Part shown: positions 25,396 through 34,315 of the stretch, in pieces
Layout: every line of letters begins with the position of its first letter
Numbering within the stretch: position 1 is the first letter of the stretch
Assembly: GCA_025936045.1 (NCBI GenBank)
Contig: JAICUB010000044.1
Location: 1-51,710, forward strand
Length of the DNA stretch: 51,710 nucleotides
From: Polyangiaceae bacterium
GTDB taxonomy: Bacteria; Myxococcota_A; Polyangia; Polyangiales; Polyangiaceae
Direction of reading: 5' to 3'
Translations under genes and position numbers: made by a program
The notes under the pieces: model-generated
Told to the model about the DNA's origin: nothing
What the model saw: only the letters and a program-made list of their open reading frames with translations
The model's database searches: none

Positions 25396-27372
25396 ATGCC
25401 GGAGTCCGGGCACCCCCAAAAAGAGACGCTCTTCGGTCATCCCGTCGGCCTCTTCACGCTGTTCTTCGCCGAGATGTGGGAGCGCTTCTCCTACTACGGG
25501 ATGCGGGCGCTCCTCCTCTTTTACATGTTGAAGGGGTTTCTGCACTACGGCGATCAGCGCGCGTACGGCGTCTACGGCTCCTACACGGCGCTCGTCTATA
25601 TGACGCCGTTCTTCGGCGGGCTGCTCGCCGACCGCCTGCTCGGCCAGCGCCGCGCGGTCATCGTCGGCGGTCTTCTGATGGCGGCGGGACACCTGCTCAT
25701 GACGGTGCAGACCGACACGGCGTTCTTTTTCGCGCTCGCGCTGCTCATTACCGGCAACGGTTTTTTCAAGCCGAACATCTCGACCATCGTCGGGTCGCTC
25801 TATCCGGAAGACAGCAAGCTCCGCGACGGCGGCTTCACGCTGTTTTACATGGGTGTAAACCTCGGCGCCGCCCTCTCACCGCTGCTCTGCGGCTACGTGG
25901 GCGAGACCTACGGCTGGCACTACGGCTTCGGACTCGCGACCATCGGCATGCTGAGCGGCCTCATGACCTTCGTCGTGCCGACCCGCGTCGCGCAAACGCT
26001 CATCCTCGGCTGCGCCGTGACGGCGACGGTGGCGCTCATCCTGCTGCGGCCGGACAATCCGCTCTCCTTCGGCGTCAATCTTCTGGTTGCCGCCGCCCTG
26101 CTCGCCGCGGCCACGGCGAGCGCCGTGGCGCTCGGACGCGGCGGGTTACCGAAGGACGCGGGCGCGCCCCCGGATGCGAGCCTGCTCCGGCGACGGCTCG
26201 GCCCGATCAACCGTGAATGGGCGGTCTACCTCGGCGCCCTCGCCAGCCTGCCGATCTTCGCGCTGCTGGTCTCGGGTTTCGCGCTCTTCACGCGCGATCA
26301 CGGGCCGGTGACGCTGCTCTCGCACGACATCGTCGCCGCGCTCGAGCACAGCAAGAGCGGACTCCTGCACGTCCTCGCCGTCGTGGCCGCGCAAGTGAGC
26401 AAACCCGCCGGCCTCGTGCTCACCGTCACGGGCGGTTTCTCGCTCGCCTACCTCGGCCGCCAGCTCTTCGCGCTCGACCGCGTGGCGCGCGAACGGCTGG
26501 TCGTCGTGCTCGTGCTCACGTTCTTCTCGATGCTGTTCTGGGCATTTTTCGAGCAGGCCGGCAGCTCGATCAACAACTTCACCGATCGCAACGTCGATCG
26601 GGTCATGGAGCACCGCCACGTGACCCCGGCCGACGTCGGCAGCACGCTCGAGCTCAGCCCCACGCAGGAACAGGTCGGCTACGACAACGGCGCTCGGCTC
26701 TTCACGCTCATGGATCTCGATCGCCTGCGCGCCGCGCACGAAAAGGACCCCGGCTTTCGCATGCGCTGGACGGTCACGGCGCGCGACGTGGGCATGGGCA
26801 TCGCCGAGCGGGGCGACGAGGTGCCGGCCAGCGTCTTTCAGGCGGCCAACGCCGGCTTCATTCTCGTCTTCGGGTTGGTGCTGACGGCGCTCTGGGGGGC
26901 GCTCGGACGGCGCGGCCTCGAGCCGAGCACTCCGACGAAGTTCGCGCTCGGGCTCGCGCAGCTCTCGCTCGGGTTCGTCGCGCTCTGGTACGGCGCGCAC
27001 ACCGCGACCGAGCGCGGGATGGTCGGCGTCCTCTGGCTGCTGCTCGCCTACCTGCTGCATACGACCGGCGAGCTCTGCCTTTCACCGGTCGGGCTCAGCA
27101 TGATCACCAAGCTTACGCCGAAGGTGCTCGTGAGCACGGTGATGGGCACCTGGTTTCTTGCAAGTGCGTTCGCGGAATACCTCGCGGCGATCATTTCGCA
27201 GTTCACCGGCGTGAGCGATGGCGCGAGCGAGCCACGCGTGCCCATCCCCCACGAAACGGTGCTCGTGTACGGCGACGTGTTCGGAAAGATTGCACTCGCC
27301 TCCATGGTCGGCTCGGCCGTCTGCTTCGCCCTCGTTCCCTGGCTGCGCCGCTTCATGCACGAGACCCGCTAG
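25396..27372 (+). CDS. POT/PTR-family proton-coupled oligopeptide transporter
   Basis: 658 residues, inner membrane, with about 12-14 helices. The family signature EMWERFSYYGMR (ExxERFxYYG) is present in helix 1 and couples proton and substrate binding. Further motifs are GNGFFKPNISTIVG and DGGFTLFYMGVNLGA. A long segment between the two halves (about residues 215-290) includes extra hydrophobic stretches, making the protein longer than typical bacterial POTs (about 450-500). The near C-terminal motif GELCLSPVGLSMITKL is intact. Substrates are likely di- and tripeptides, in keeping with a predatory or proteolytic lifestyle. It starts 33 bases after gluQ. Confidence 0.93.
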   Translation: MPESGHPQKETLFGHPVGLFTLFFAEMWERFSYYGMRALLLFYMLKGFLHYGDQRAYGVYGSYTALVYMTPFFGGLLADRLLGQRRAVIVGGLLMAAGHLLMTVQTDTAFFFALALLITGNGFFKPNISTIVGSLYPEDSKLRDGGFTLFYMGVNLGAALSPLLCGYVGETYGWHYGFGLATIGMLSGLMTFVVPTRVAQTLILGCAVTATVALILLRPDNPLSFGVNLLVAAALLAAATASAVALGRGGLPKDAGAPPDASLLRRRLGPINREWAVYLGALASLPIFALLVSGFALFTRDHGPVTLLSHDIVAALEHSKSGLLHVLAVVAAQVSKPAGLVLTVTGGFSLAYLGRQLFALDRVARERLVVVLVLTFFSMLFWAFFEQAGSSINNFTDRNVDRVMEHRHVTPADVGSTLELSPTQEQVGYDNGARLFTLMDLDRLRAAHEKDPGFRMRWTVTARDVGMGIAERGDEVPASVFQAANAGFILVFGLVLTALWGALGRRGLEPSTPTKFALGLAQLSLGFVALWYGAHTATERGMVGVLWLLLAYLLHTTGELCLSPVGLSMITKLTPKVLVSTVMGTWFLASAFAEYLAAIISQFTGVSDGASEPRVPIPHETVLVYGDVFGKIALASMVGSAVCFALVPWLRRFMHETR

Positions 27373-27428
27373 GCACCCCGGGATGTCACAGGGTCGTTTC
27401 GTAACCGCTTCTGCTATTTCATGTTTGC

Positions 27429-27462
27429 AAGTGCTGACCCCGTTATTGCCACCTAAGTGCTG
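27429..27462 (+). promoter_or_regulatory. Direct repeat AAGTGCTG, possible enhancer site for the sigma-54 promoter
   Basis: AAGTGCTG occurs at 27429-27436 and 27455-27462, 26 bases apart, about 50 and 75 bases before the predicted start of the downstream RNA. Bacterial enhancer-binding proteins of sigma-54 usually bind such paired sites 80-200 bases upstream, so this is close for an activator. The assignment rests only on position and repetition. Confidence 0.3.
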
Positions 27463-27482
27463 GAAGCTACGTACCTAATCGG

Positions 27483-27500
27483 TTGGCACGCGGAGTGCAT
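27483..27500 (+). promoter_or_regulatory. Sigma-54 (RpoN) promoter, near consensus
   Basis: TTGGCACGCGGAGTGCAT matches the consensus TGGCACG-N4-TTGCW with one mismatch (G for the first T of the -12 box) and exact GG-to-GC spacing: GG at 27485-27486, GC at 27497-27498. Transcription is predicted to begin near 27510-27511. It lies between the POT gene and the convergent GYF/GAF gene, with no coding sequence downstream on this strand before the terminator. Confidence 0.7.
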
Positions 27501-27509
27501 TATCCGGCG

Positions 27510-27614
27510 CTTGAAGGCGGCGCCCTTGGTGCCCCCCCCTCCGCCTCGGTCGCCGCCTCCTTAAACCACACAACGGCCTGGAGCCTCCCCTAGCTCCGGG
27601 CCGTTGCCTTTTTT
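27510..27614 (+). ncRNA. Predicted sigma-54-dependent small RNA, about 105 nt
   Basis: Bounded by the sigma-54 promoter and the intrinsic terminator. Two 5' folds are possible. One pairs AGGCGGCG (27515-27522) with CGCCGCCT (27551-27558). The other is a short hairpin GGCGCC/GGTGCC (27519-27533) that leaves a C-rich tail free. Single-stranded segments then include eight consecutive C before TCC, and CCUCCUU at 27556-27562, both complementary to Shine-Dalgarno sequences. The terminator loop reads CTCCCCTA, also C-rich. Such C-rich loops are typical of trans-acting sRNAs that block ribosome binding. A 17-codon UUG-initiated frame from 27511 with many prolines is the main alternative. No known family is claimed. 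Confidence 0.6.
27572..27614 (+). terminator. Rho-independent terminator, 13-bp stem and six T
   Basis: Stem AACGGCCTGGAGC (27572-27584) pairs with GCTCCGGGCCGTT (27593-27605) with one G-U pair. The eight-base loop is CTCCCCTA, and the tail is GCC followed by six T (27609-27614). It ends 25 bases before the 3' end of the convergent gene. It is the only strong intrinsic terminator I see in the window and it stands 200 bases beyond the POT stop, which favours an independent transcript. Confidence 0.9.
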
Positions 27615-27638
27615 GTTTTCCGGACCTGGGGGCTCGGT

Positions 27639-28370
27639 TCAACCGAGCTCTTCGAGCCGTGCAATCGCCAGCGTCGCGAGCCGGCTCAGCGCGTCAACGT
27701 CATCGAGGCGGAAGCAGCGCTCGTGTCTACCGAGCTCGAGCATGGCCACAAGCTCGGTTCCGTGCGTCACCGGCACCATCAGCACGCCCGCGAGCTCCAC
27801 GTCGCCGAGCCGCTCCGCCACGAGTTGCTCGGCGAGGCCGTCGGTCGGAGCACCCGCGAGTCGCTGTCCGTTGAGCGCGAGGGTGTAGGCGGGATCCTGG
27901 TAGGAGATCACGCTTCCCAACCGATCGTCGAGACCCCCGTAGCAGTAGGACGTAACCGGAAGCCGCACGGGCGGGCGCTGGCGGTGCATGAGGGCGCACG
28001 TCGCGCGCGTGGCGGCGACCGCGCCGTGGAGGAGGAGCAGCAGCACGTCTTGCTCGTCCTCCGCCGCGGCGATTTCAGCCGCCGCACGTTGAAAATCCGC
28101 GAGGGAGCCGGCGTGACCCTGCATCGCCGCCACCTCGCGCAGGGACGCGAGCGGGCGCCATTCGTCCGAACCCGCGGCGCGCACCTGGCAGTCGAGCGGC
28201 ACGCGCCCATGGCGGATGCCGCGCAGAAGGAGCTCGGTTCGCACCGGACCGATCGTGATGTCGCCGTTCGAGACGACCCACAGCGCCGTCGGATTCGTTT
28301 TCGCGTGCAGGGCCAGCTGCATGGAGAGCGTCACTCCCACCAGGTCAGAGTGACCCGGAGTGTTCGCCAT
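27639..28370 (-). CDS. GYF_2-like and GAF-domain protein
   Basis: 243 residues from ATG 28370. Residues 30-85 read WVVSNGDITIGPVRTELLLRG and VRAAGSDEWRPLASL, the pattern of the GYF_2 domain, which binds proline-rich peptides. Residues 95-240 resemble a GAF domain (LLLLLHGAVAATRATCALM, then LAGVLMVPVTHGTELVAMLELG and LSRLATLAIARLEEL). The combination recurs in myxobacteria and may bind one of the proline-rich membrane proteins. There is no output domain. Function is inferred only. Confidence 0.75.
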   Translation of the reverse strand: MANTPGHSDLVGVTLSMQLALHAKTNPTALWVVSNGDITIGPVRTELLLRGIRHGRVPLDCQVRAAGSDEWRPLASLREVAAMQGHAGSLADFQRAAAEIAAAEDEQDVLLLLLHGAVAATRATCALMHRQRPPVRLPVTSYCYGGLDDRLGSVISYQDPAYTLALNGQRLAGAPTDGLAEQLVAERLGDVELAGVLMVPVTHGTELVAMLELGRHERCFRLDDVDALSRLATLAIARLEELG

Positions 28371-28426
28371 TGTCCGGACGCGCCGGCCGAGGGCCAACAA
28401 AGTCGCACGCCGCCGGCGCCCCCGCG

Positions 28427-29749
28427 TTAGCGCCGCGCGGGGCGCAGCCAGGCGAGCGTTTCGACGTGGTGCGTCTGCGGGAACATATCGAAGCACCGGA
28501 CCTCTTCGAGCGCGAAGCCGGCGTCGAGAAAGCCGCGAAGGTCGCGCGCGAGCGTCACGGGATCGCAGGCGACGTACGCGACGTTCTTCGGCGCGAGCGC
28601 TGCGAGCGGCATCACCGCGGACTTTGCGCCCGAGCGCGGAGGATCCAAGAGCACGAGCTCGACTCCGCGGAGCTTGCGCGAAAGTCGCGGCAGCGTGCCC
28701 GCGACGTCGCCCGCGAGCACCTCGACGCCTGCTAGCGACTGCTCCCTCAACGCCTCGCGAAGCGCCGCCGCCGCCGTACGCTCGAGCTCGACCGCAACGC
28801 CGCGCAGTCCGGCGCGTGCGAGCGGGACCGTGAAGTTCCCGACTCCGGCGTAGAGATCCAGAAATGAGCGCGCGCCCCGCTTGCGCGCCGCGGCGACGAC
28901 CGCGGCGACGAGCGCTCCGTTCACCGCCCAGTTGACCTGCGTGAAACCGCCGCCCGGCACCCGCAAGAAGCCACCGTCCGGTAGCTCGTAACGCCGGAGC
29001 CCGCCGCGCCGCCCACCGCCGACTCCGACGTGCGCATGGGCCGAGAGCGCCTTCACGAGCGCGTCGACGGGCGCGCCACTCGGTTCCATGTCCGCGCGTG
29101 GCTCGAGCTCGAGCTCGACTTCGCCGCCGGGCACCGCGCGCAGATCGACCGCAGCGAAATGCCCACCGAGCGTCGAACGCTCGGTGACCGCGAGCGCCCC
29201 GAGCGCGGCAATCGGAGCGCGTAGCTCCGGCGCGGCGACGAGACATTCCGAAACCTCGACGAGCTCCTGCGTCCGCCGCCCGAAGAAGCCGACGTGCCCG
29301 CGCTCGTCGACGTGAAGGCGCACGCGCAGCCGGTAAGCGAGCGGCTCACCCGCACTGACGACTTCGGGCGGCTCGGCAAGCTTGATGCGCGCCGTACGTT
29401 CCAACGCTTCGACGACGAGCGCGGCCTTGTAACCGAGCTGCGCTCCGTAAGGCAGCGCCATCCAATTGCAGCCGCCGCACGCTTCCGCGATGGGGCACGG
29501 CGGCGCGACCCGCTCGGGACCAGCCGTCTCGAGCCTGAACTTGCTGGCCTCGACGTAGCCCTTTTTGCCAATCCACGCGTCTACGCTCACTCGATCGCCC
29601 GGCAACGCTCCGTCGACGAACGCGGACCGCCCGTCCGGTAAGCGCGCGAATCCGGCGCCGCCGGGAACCAGCTTTTCGATGGTGAGCGGGGGCGCTGCCG
29701 GAGCGACGGGCAAGCTCAGCGCGGCCCGGTGCCGAACACGCGATCCCAC
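28427..29749 (-). CDS. 23S rRNA (uracil-5)-methyltransferase, RlmD/TrmA family
   Basis: 440 residues. An N-terminal TRAM domain (LTIEKLVPGGAGFARLPDG) is followed by the four-cysteine iron-sulphur cluster (PPCPIAEACGGCNW and, further on, a Cys in SECLVA). The SAM-dependent domain has FLDLYAGVGNFT and LLDPPRSG, the catalytic Cys is in YVACDPVTLARDL, and FPQTHHVETLAWL ends the family. RlmD-type enzymes make 5-methyluridine in 23S rRNA, and relatives modify U747 or tRNA. The GTG at 29749 overlaps the upstream gene by 34 bases; a TTG at 29713, just after that gene's stop, is the alternative. Confidence 0.93.
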   Translation of the reverse strand: MGSRVRHRAALSLPVAPAAPPLTIEKLVPGGAGFARLPDGRSAFVDGALPGDRVSVDAWIGKKGYVEASKFRLETAGPERVAPPCPIAEACGGCNWMALPYGAQLGYKAALVVEALERTARIKLAEPPEVVSAGEPLAYRLRVRLHVDERGHVGFFGRRTQELVEVSECLVAAPELRAPIAALGALAVTERSTLGGHFAAVDLRAVPGGEVELELEPRADMEPSGAPVDALVKALSAHAHVGVGGGRRGGLRRYELPDGGFLRVPGGGFTQVNWAVNGALVAAVVAAARKRGARSFLDLYAGVGNFTVPLARAGLRGVAVELERTAAAALREALREQSLAGVEVLAGDVAGTLPRLSRKLRGVELVLLDPPRSGAKSAVMPLAALAPKNVAYVACDPVTLARDLRGFLDAGFALEEVRCFDMFPQTHHVETLAWLRPARR

Positions 29750-30348
29750 ACCATGTTCGACACGCCGTAGCGGCTTCCGTGGTCCTTGAAATGGTGGAGC
29801 ATGTGGTTCTTCTTCAGCGTCCGGCCGTACTCCGTCTTCGGACTGAAGTGATGTAGGTAGTAGTGCGTGAGGTCGTAGAACATGTAGCCGACCACGTAGC
29901 CGCTATGGAAACCCCAGGTGTATTTGGGCCCGAGCGTGACCCAGAAGATACCGAGGAAAATGAAGTAGAGGGAGATGCTCACGGCCGGCGGCATCACGAG
30001 GCGGAACTTGTCGCGCGGCCACTTGTGGTGAACGCCGTGCACGAGAAAGTGCATGCGATCGCCCCAACGCCCGCCCGGCTCCCAATGGAAAAAGAGGCGG
30101 TGCAGCCAGTACTCCGCGAGCGTCCACGTCACGAAACCGCCGACGAACAGCGCGAGCGTGGTGAAGAAGGTCTGCCCGCCGTAGGTCATGTTGCGCACGA
30201 AGCCGAACGCGGCGGCGGGCACGAACAGGAGGGGAACGATCAGAGGATGCGTTCGCGAGAACAGATCCACGAAATCGCTCTGGAACATCCGCGGGGACTC
30301 CGGGGATTCCCGGATGAAAAGCCAGGCGCGCACGACAGCCGGGACCAT
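29716..30348 (-). CDS. Fatty acid hydroxylase/sterol desaturase superfamily membrane protein
   Basis: 210 residues from ATG 30348. Four membrane helices and the full set of di-iron histidine motifs are visible: HRLFFH, HGVHHKW, HYYLHHF, HMLHHF. The order and spacing fit the fatty-acid 2-hydroxylase branch. It probably hydroxylates a lipid acyl chain; in Polyangia these have been linked to sphingolipids and hydroxy fatty acids, but the substrate cannot be told here. It overlaps the methyltransferase gene by 34 bases at its 3' end. Confidence 0.9.
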   Translation of the reverse strand: MVPAVVRAWLFIRESPESPRMFQSDFVDLFSRTHPLIVPLLFVPAAAFGFVRNMTYGGQTFFTTLALFVGGFVTWTLAEYWLHRLFFHWEPGGRWGDRMHFLVHGVHHKWPRDKFRLVMPPAVSISLYFIFLGIFWVTLGPKYTWGFHSGYVVGYMFYDLTHYYLHHFSPKTEYGRTLKKNHMLHHFKDHGSRYGVSNMVWDRVFGTGPR

Positions 30349-30619
30349 AGGAACCGCGCTTCGACTTGGCAAGCTCGAGCAAATCGTCGTGCCCGTGATC
30401 GACACGTCATGGCGGTGAACGAGTCGGCACACGGGACTTCTCTGCCAGCAGAATTCGCGTTCCACTGGTACGCGAAAATCCGCCGGGGCAGCCCCGTAAA
30501 TAGTCGTATTTTCGAAGGGTTGAGCTCCCAAGGCCGGGGCGGGACACAGAGTCGTATAGAGCGGAACGAATTCTGCAACGTAAGCGTTCAGAGCAGAGAG
30601 CGTTCGAAAGACGAGAACC
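30349..30619. other. Intergenic region, 271 bases, between divergent genes
   Basis: Separates the fatty acid hydroxylase from the small protein at 30620. TTCGCGT (30454-30460) and ACGCGAA (30470-30476) form an inverted repeat with a nine-base spacer, and AGTCGTAT occurs twice, about 48 bases apart (30502 and 30550). These may be regulator sites but nothing identifies the regulator. No RNA gene was seen. Confidence 0.3.
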
Positions 30620-30904
30620 ATGGCAACCCCCCGTCAGCGTCCCTCCTCACCCAGCAGCTCCGACGACGAGTCGAAGGTGCGCCAGGTGTCGCAGCCACCC
30701 CCACCTCTCGGGGTGGTCGGCTCCCGCGAGCGGCTCAAGGGCAAGCTCCGCACCGCGCGCGAGCTACTCGAAAGGCTGCCCGCTTCGGACGAGCGGGCTC
30801 GCTTGCTTCAGGTCGCGGTCATGCGGCGTGACGAGGCCCTGCTCGACGGCGTGCTCTCGGCGCTCGGCGTCTACGTTCCGAGCATTCTGCCCCCGTCACG
30901 CTGA
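30620..30904 (+). CDS. Small helical protein, function unknown
   Basis: 94 residues. The N-terminal 30 residues are Ser/Pro-rich and disordered (RPSSPSSSDDESK). The rest is a predicted helical pair (RERLKGKLRTARELLERLP and RARLLQVAVMRRDEALLDGVLSALG). No signal or membrane segment. I do not recognise the family. It stops three bases from the convergent membrane protein. Confidence 0.6.
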   Translation: MATPRQRPSSPSSSDDESKVRQVSQPPPPLGVVGSRERLKGKLRTARELLERLPASDERARLLQVAVMRRDEALLDGVLSALGVYVPSILPPSR

Positions 30905-30906
30905 GC

Positions 30907-32469
<1,563 letters not shown>

Positions 32470-32629
32470 CAACACTCCTCTTACCCTACCTAGTTTGTGG
32501 ATAAACGATTCTCGGCGGCCTCACGGAATTCAGCCGCGCGCCTCGCTCGAGGGCGTTCGGCTACCATAGAAGTCTCGCGCTCCGTCTTCGAAGCTTTTTC
32601 GGACGCTCGGGGCTTTCTTCCGACACACC

Positions 32630-32944
32630 ATGCCGAACGAACGCACGGATCGTCCTAGACGCCTCTTTTTCGCACCATTTTCGCTCATCGCCGTCGCGGC
32701 GCTCGGCCTCCTCGCTGCCTGCGGCTCGAGCGGCTCGTCTTCGAACGACGCCGGGGGTGCGTCCGGGACGGGCGGCTCGTCCGCGGCGGGCGGCTCGTCC
32801 GCGGCGGGCGGCTCGTCCGCGGCGGGCGGCTCGTCCGCGGCGGGCGGTGCGTCCGCGGCGGGCGGTGCGTCCGCGACCGGCGGTGCGTCCGCGACCGGCG
32901 GTGCGTCCTCCACCGGCGGTGCAGCCGGCACCACGGCCGGGTAG
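32630..32944 (+). CDS. Lipoprotein fragment with GGSSAA-type repeats (N-terminal part of the interrupted gene)
   Basis: 104 residues. Signal peptide FSLIAVAALGLLAACGSSG with lipobox LAAC, then nine units of a six-residue repeat (GGSSAA x4, GGASAA x2, GGASAT x2, GGASST) and the stop. On its own it would be a tethered spacer with no folded domain, which argues that the domain downstream is its intended C-terminal part. Confidence 0.7.
   Translation: MPNERTDRPRRLFFAPFSLIAVAALGLLAACGSSGSSSNDAGGASGTGGSSAAGGSSAAGGSSAAGGSSAAGGASAAGGASATGGASATGGASSTGGAAGTTAG
32771..32932 (+). repeat. 18-bp tandem repeat, nine units, encoding GGSSAA-type hexapeptides
   Basis: The 18-bp unit (GGCGGCTCGTCCGCGGCG and variants) is repeated nine times in frame, four units being identical. 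It forms the linker between the lipid anchor and the arylsulfotransferase domain. Confidence 0.9.
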
Positions 32945-32983
32945 ACCAGGGGAGGGACGACGAGCGGCGATGACGCGTTCAGC

Positions 32984-34315
32984 GTGAACGTCACGACCAG
33001 CACGGCGATCCCGACGGTCGGCATCGTCACGTGGTCGATCGGCAAGCCGATCGACAGCGCGTACATAGAGTTCGGCCGCGATCCGACCGCCTTCGAGTAC
33101 AAGGCGCCGGTCGACCTCACGCAGCCGATGTATCGGACGCTCCTCCTCGGCATGAAGCCGGCGAAGACGTACTCCGTGCGCATCACCGCGTCGGGCGGGG
33201 GCCAGACCTACACGAGCAAGATCTACACCGTGATGACCGGCTACCTGCCGAACGGGCTGCCCACGTTCACCGTGACCGATCACGACGCGGCCTCGCTCTA
33301 CGCCGCAGGCGGCTTCACGGTGAACTGCACGGGGCTCACGCTGAGCGCGGGCGGCATTCCGGGCATCCCGGCGGGCGGCCCCGGCGGCCAGGCGCCCGGC
33401 GGCACGGGCGGCGCGTCGCAGAGCTACGCGTTCATCTTCGACAAGGACGGAGAAGTGGTGTGGGCCTACGAGCTCACGAACACGGCCGTCGCCGGCTGCT
33501 CGCGGGCCCGCATGTCCCTCGACGGAAACTACCTCTGGGCGGCCAACTTCAACAACGCAAGCACGATGGGCGCCGCGATGCGCGTCGGCATGGACGGCCT
33601 CGGCGACCCCAAAACCATCAACATTCAAGCGAGAAATCACGATCTCGCCTTCTTGCCGAACGGTCACCTCCTCTACTGGGAGCAGCAGAACGGCGGCGGC
33701 TATACCGACGGGAAGGAAGGGCCGGACACCATTCGCGAGATGGATCCCGACAGCATGGCCGTTACCGACATCTACGACGAGATGACGGATTTTGCGGACC
33801 AGATCAATAGCTCGCAGGGCTCGCACACGAACCAGATCAACTACATCCCGGAGCTCAAGGCGATCTCCTTCTCGATGCGGCACACGAGCACGATCGCGCT
33901 CATCAGCTATCCGGACGTGAAGCTCTTGGCCGTGTTCGGCGGTCCCATCACGACGTTCTCGAACATGGCTTGGACGATCCAGCACGGCCACGACGTGCAC
34001 GCCGACCACCTGTGGGTCTTCAACAACCAAGCGACGAACGGCTCGTCCGCCGTGCTCGGCTTCGACTTCGACATCGCGAGCAAGACGGCGACGCCCACGC
34101 TCACGTACAACAGCGGGGTGACCTCGGGCGCGTTCGGCGACGTGAAGGAGCAGCCGAACGGAAACCTCTACCTCACCTACTCCACGGCCGGCGTGTTCCA
34201 CGAGATCACGCAGACGGGCACGCTCCTCCGCGAAGTAAAGACGAGCGCCTCCTGCGGCTACTCCGAACACCGGGCGACGCTCTACGGCGCTCCCCCGCCC
34301 TACGCGACGCCATGA
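32984..34315 (+). CDS. Arylsulfotransferase-like (ASST) domain, downstream fragment
   Basis: 443 residues from GTG 32984 if translated alone. It begins with a fibronectin-like strand region (TVGIVTWSIGKPIDSAYIEFG) and continues as a six-bladed-propeller-type ASST domain: YAFIFDKDGEVVWAYEL, HDLAFLPNGHLLYW, SHTNQINYIPELKAISFSMRHTSTIALI, QHGHDVHADHLWVFNN. Conserved His and Arg positions of the family, including RHTSTIALI, are visible. PAPS-independent ASST enzymes move sulfate between phenols in the periplasm. As annotated it would lack a signal peptide and so be cytoplasmic, which argues for the fused gene. The stop overlaps the start of the next gene (ATGA). Confidence 0.8.
   Translation: MNVTTSTAIPTVGIVTWSIGKPIDSAYIEFGRDPTAFEYKAPVDLTQPMYRTLLLGMKPAKTYSVRITASGGGQTYTSKIYTVMTGYLPNGLPTFTVTDHDAASLYAAGGFTVNCTGLTLSAGGIPGIPAGGPGGQAPGGTGGASQSYAFIFDKDGEVVWAYELTNTAVAGCSRARMSLDGNYLWAANFNNASTMGAAMRVGMDGLGDPKTINIQARNHDLAFLPNGHLLYWEQQNGGGYTDGKEGPDTIREMDPDSMAVTDIYDEMTDFADQINSSQGSHTNQINYIPELKAISFSMRHTSTIALISYPDVKLLAVFGGPITTFSNMAWTIQHGHDVHADHLWVFNNQATNGSSAVLGFDFDIASKTATPTLTYNSGVTSGAFGDVKEQPNGNLYLTYSTAGVFHEITQTGTLLREVKTSASCGYSEHRATLYGAPPPYATP

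Larger units (their letters stand above)
32630..34315 (+). pseudogene. Arylsulfotransferase-like lipoprotein interrupted by one in-frame amber codon
   Basis: A single reading frame of about 561 codons would run from a lipoprotein signal through glycine-rich repeats into an arylsulfotransferase-like domain, but TAG at 32942-32944 interrupts it. The bases after the stop (ACC AGG GGA GGG ACG ACG AGC GGC) continue a Thr/Gly-rich linker without a frame change. It is therefore one gene with a point nonsense mutation, a readthrough product, or a sequencing error at that base. Fragments are listed separately as the parts that could still be made. Confidence 0.7.

Noticed and set aside
27373..27428. 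A tRNA or other structured RNA before the sigma-54 promoter
   Set aside because: No cloverleaf arms or conserved T-loop can be drawn; the sequence looks like ordinary regulatory DNA.
30454..30476. Small inverted repeat TTCGCGT/ACGCGAA
   Set aside because: Seven-base arms are short for this composition and no partner site or T-run is present, so I list it only as part of the intergenic region.
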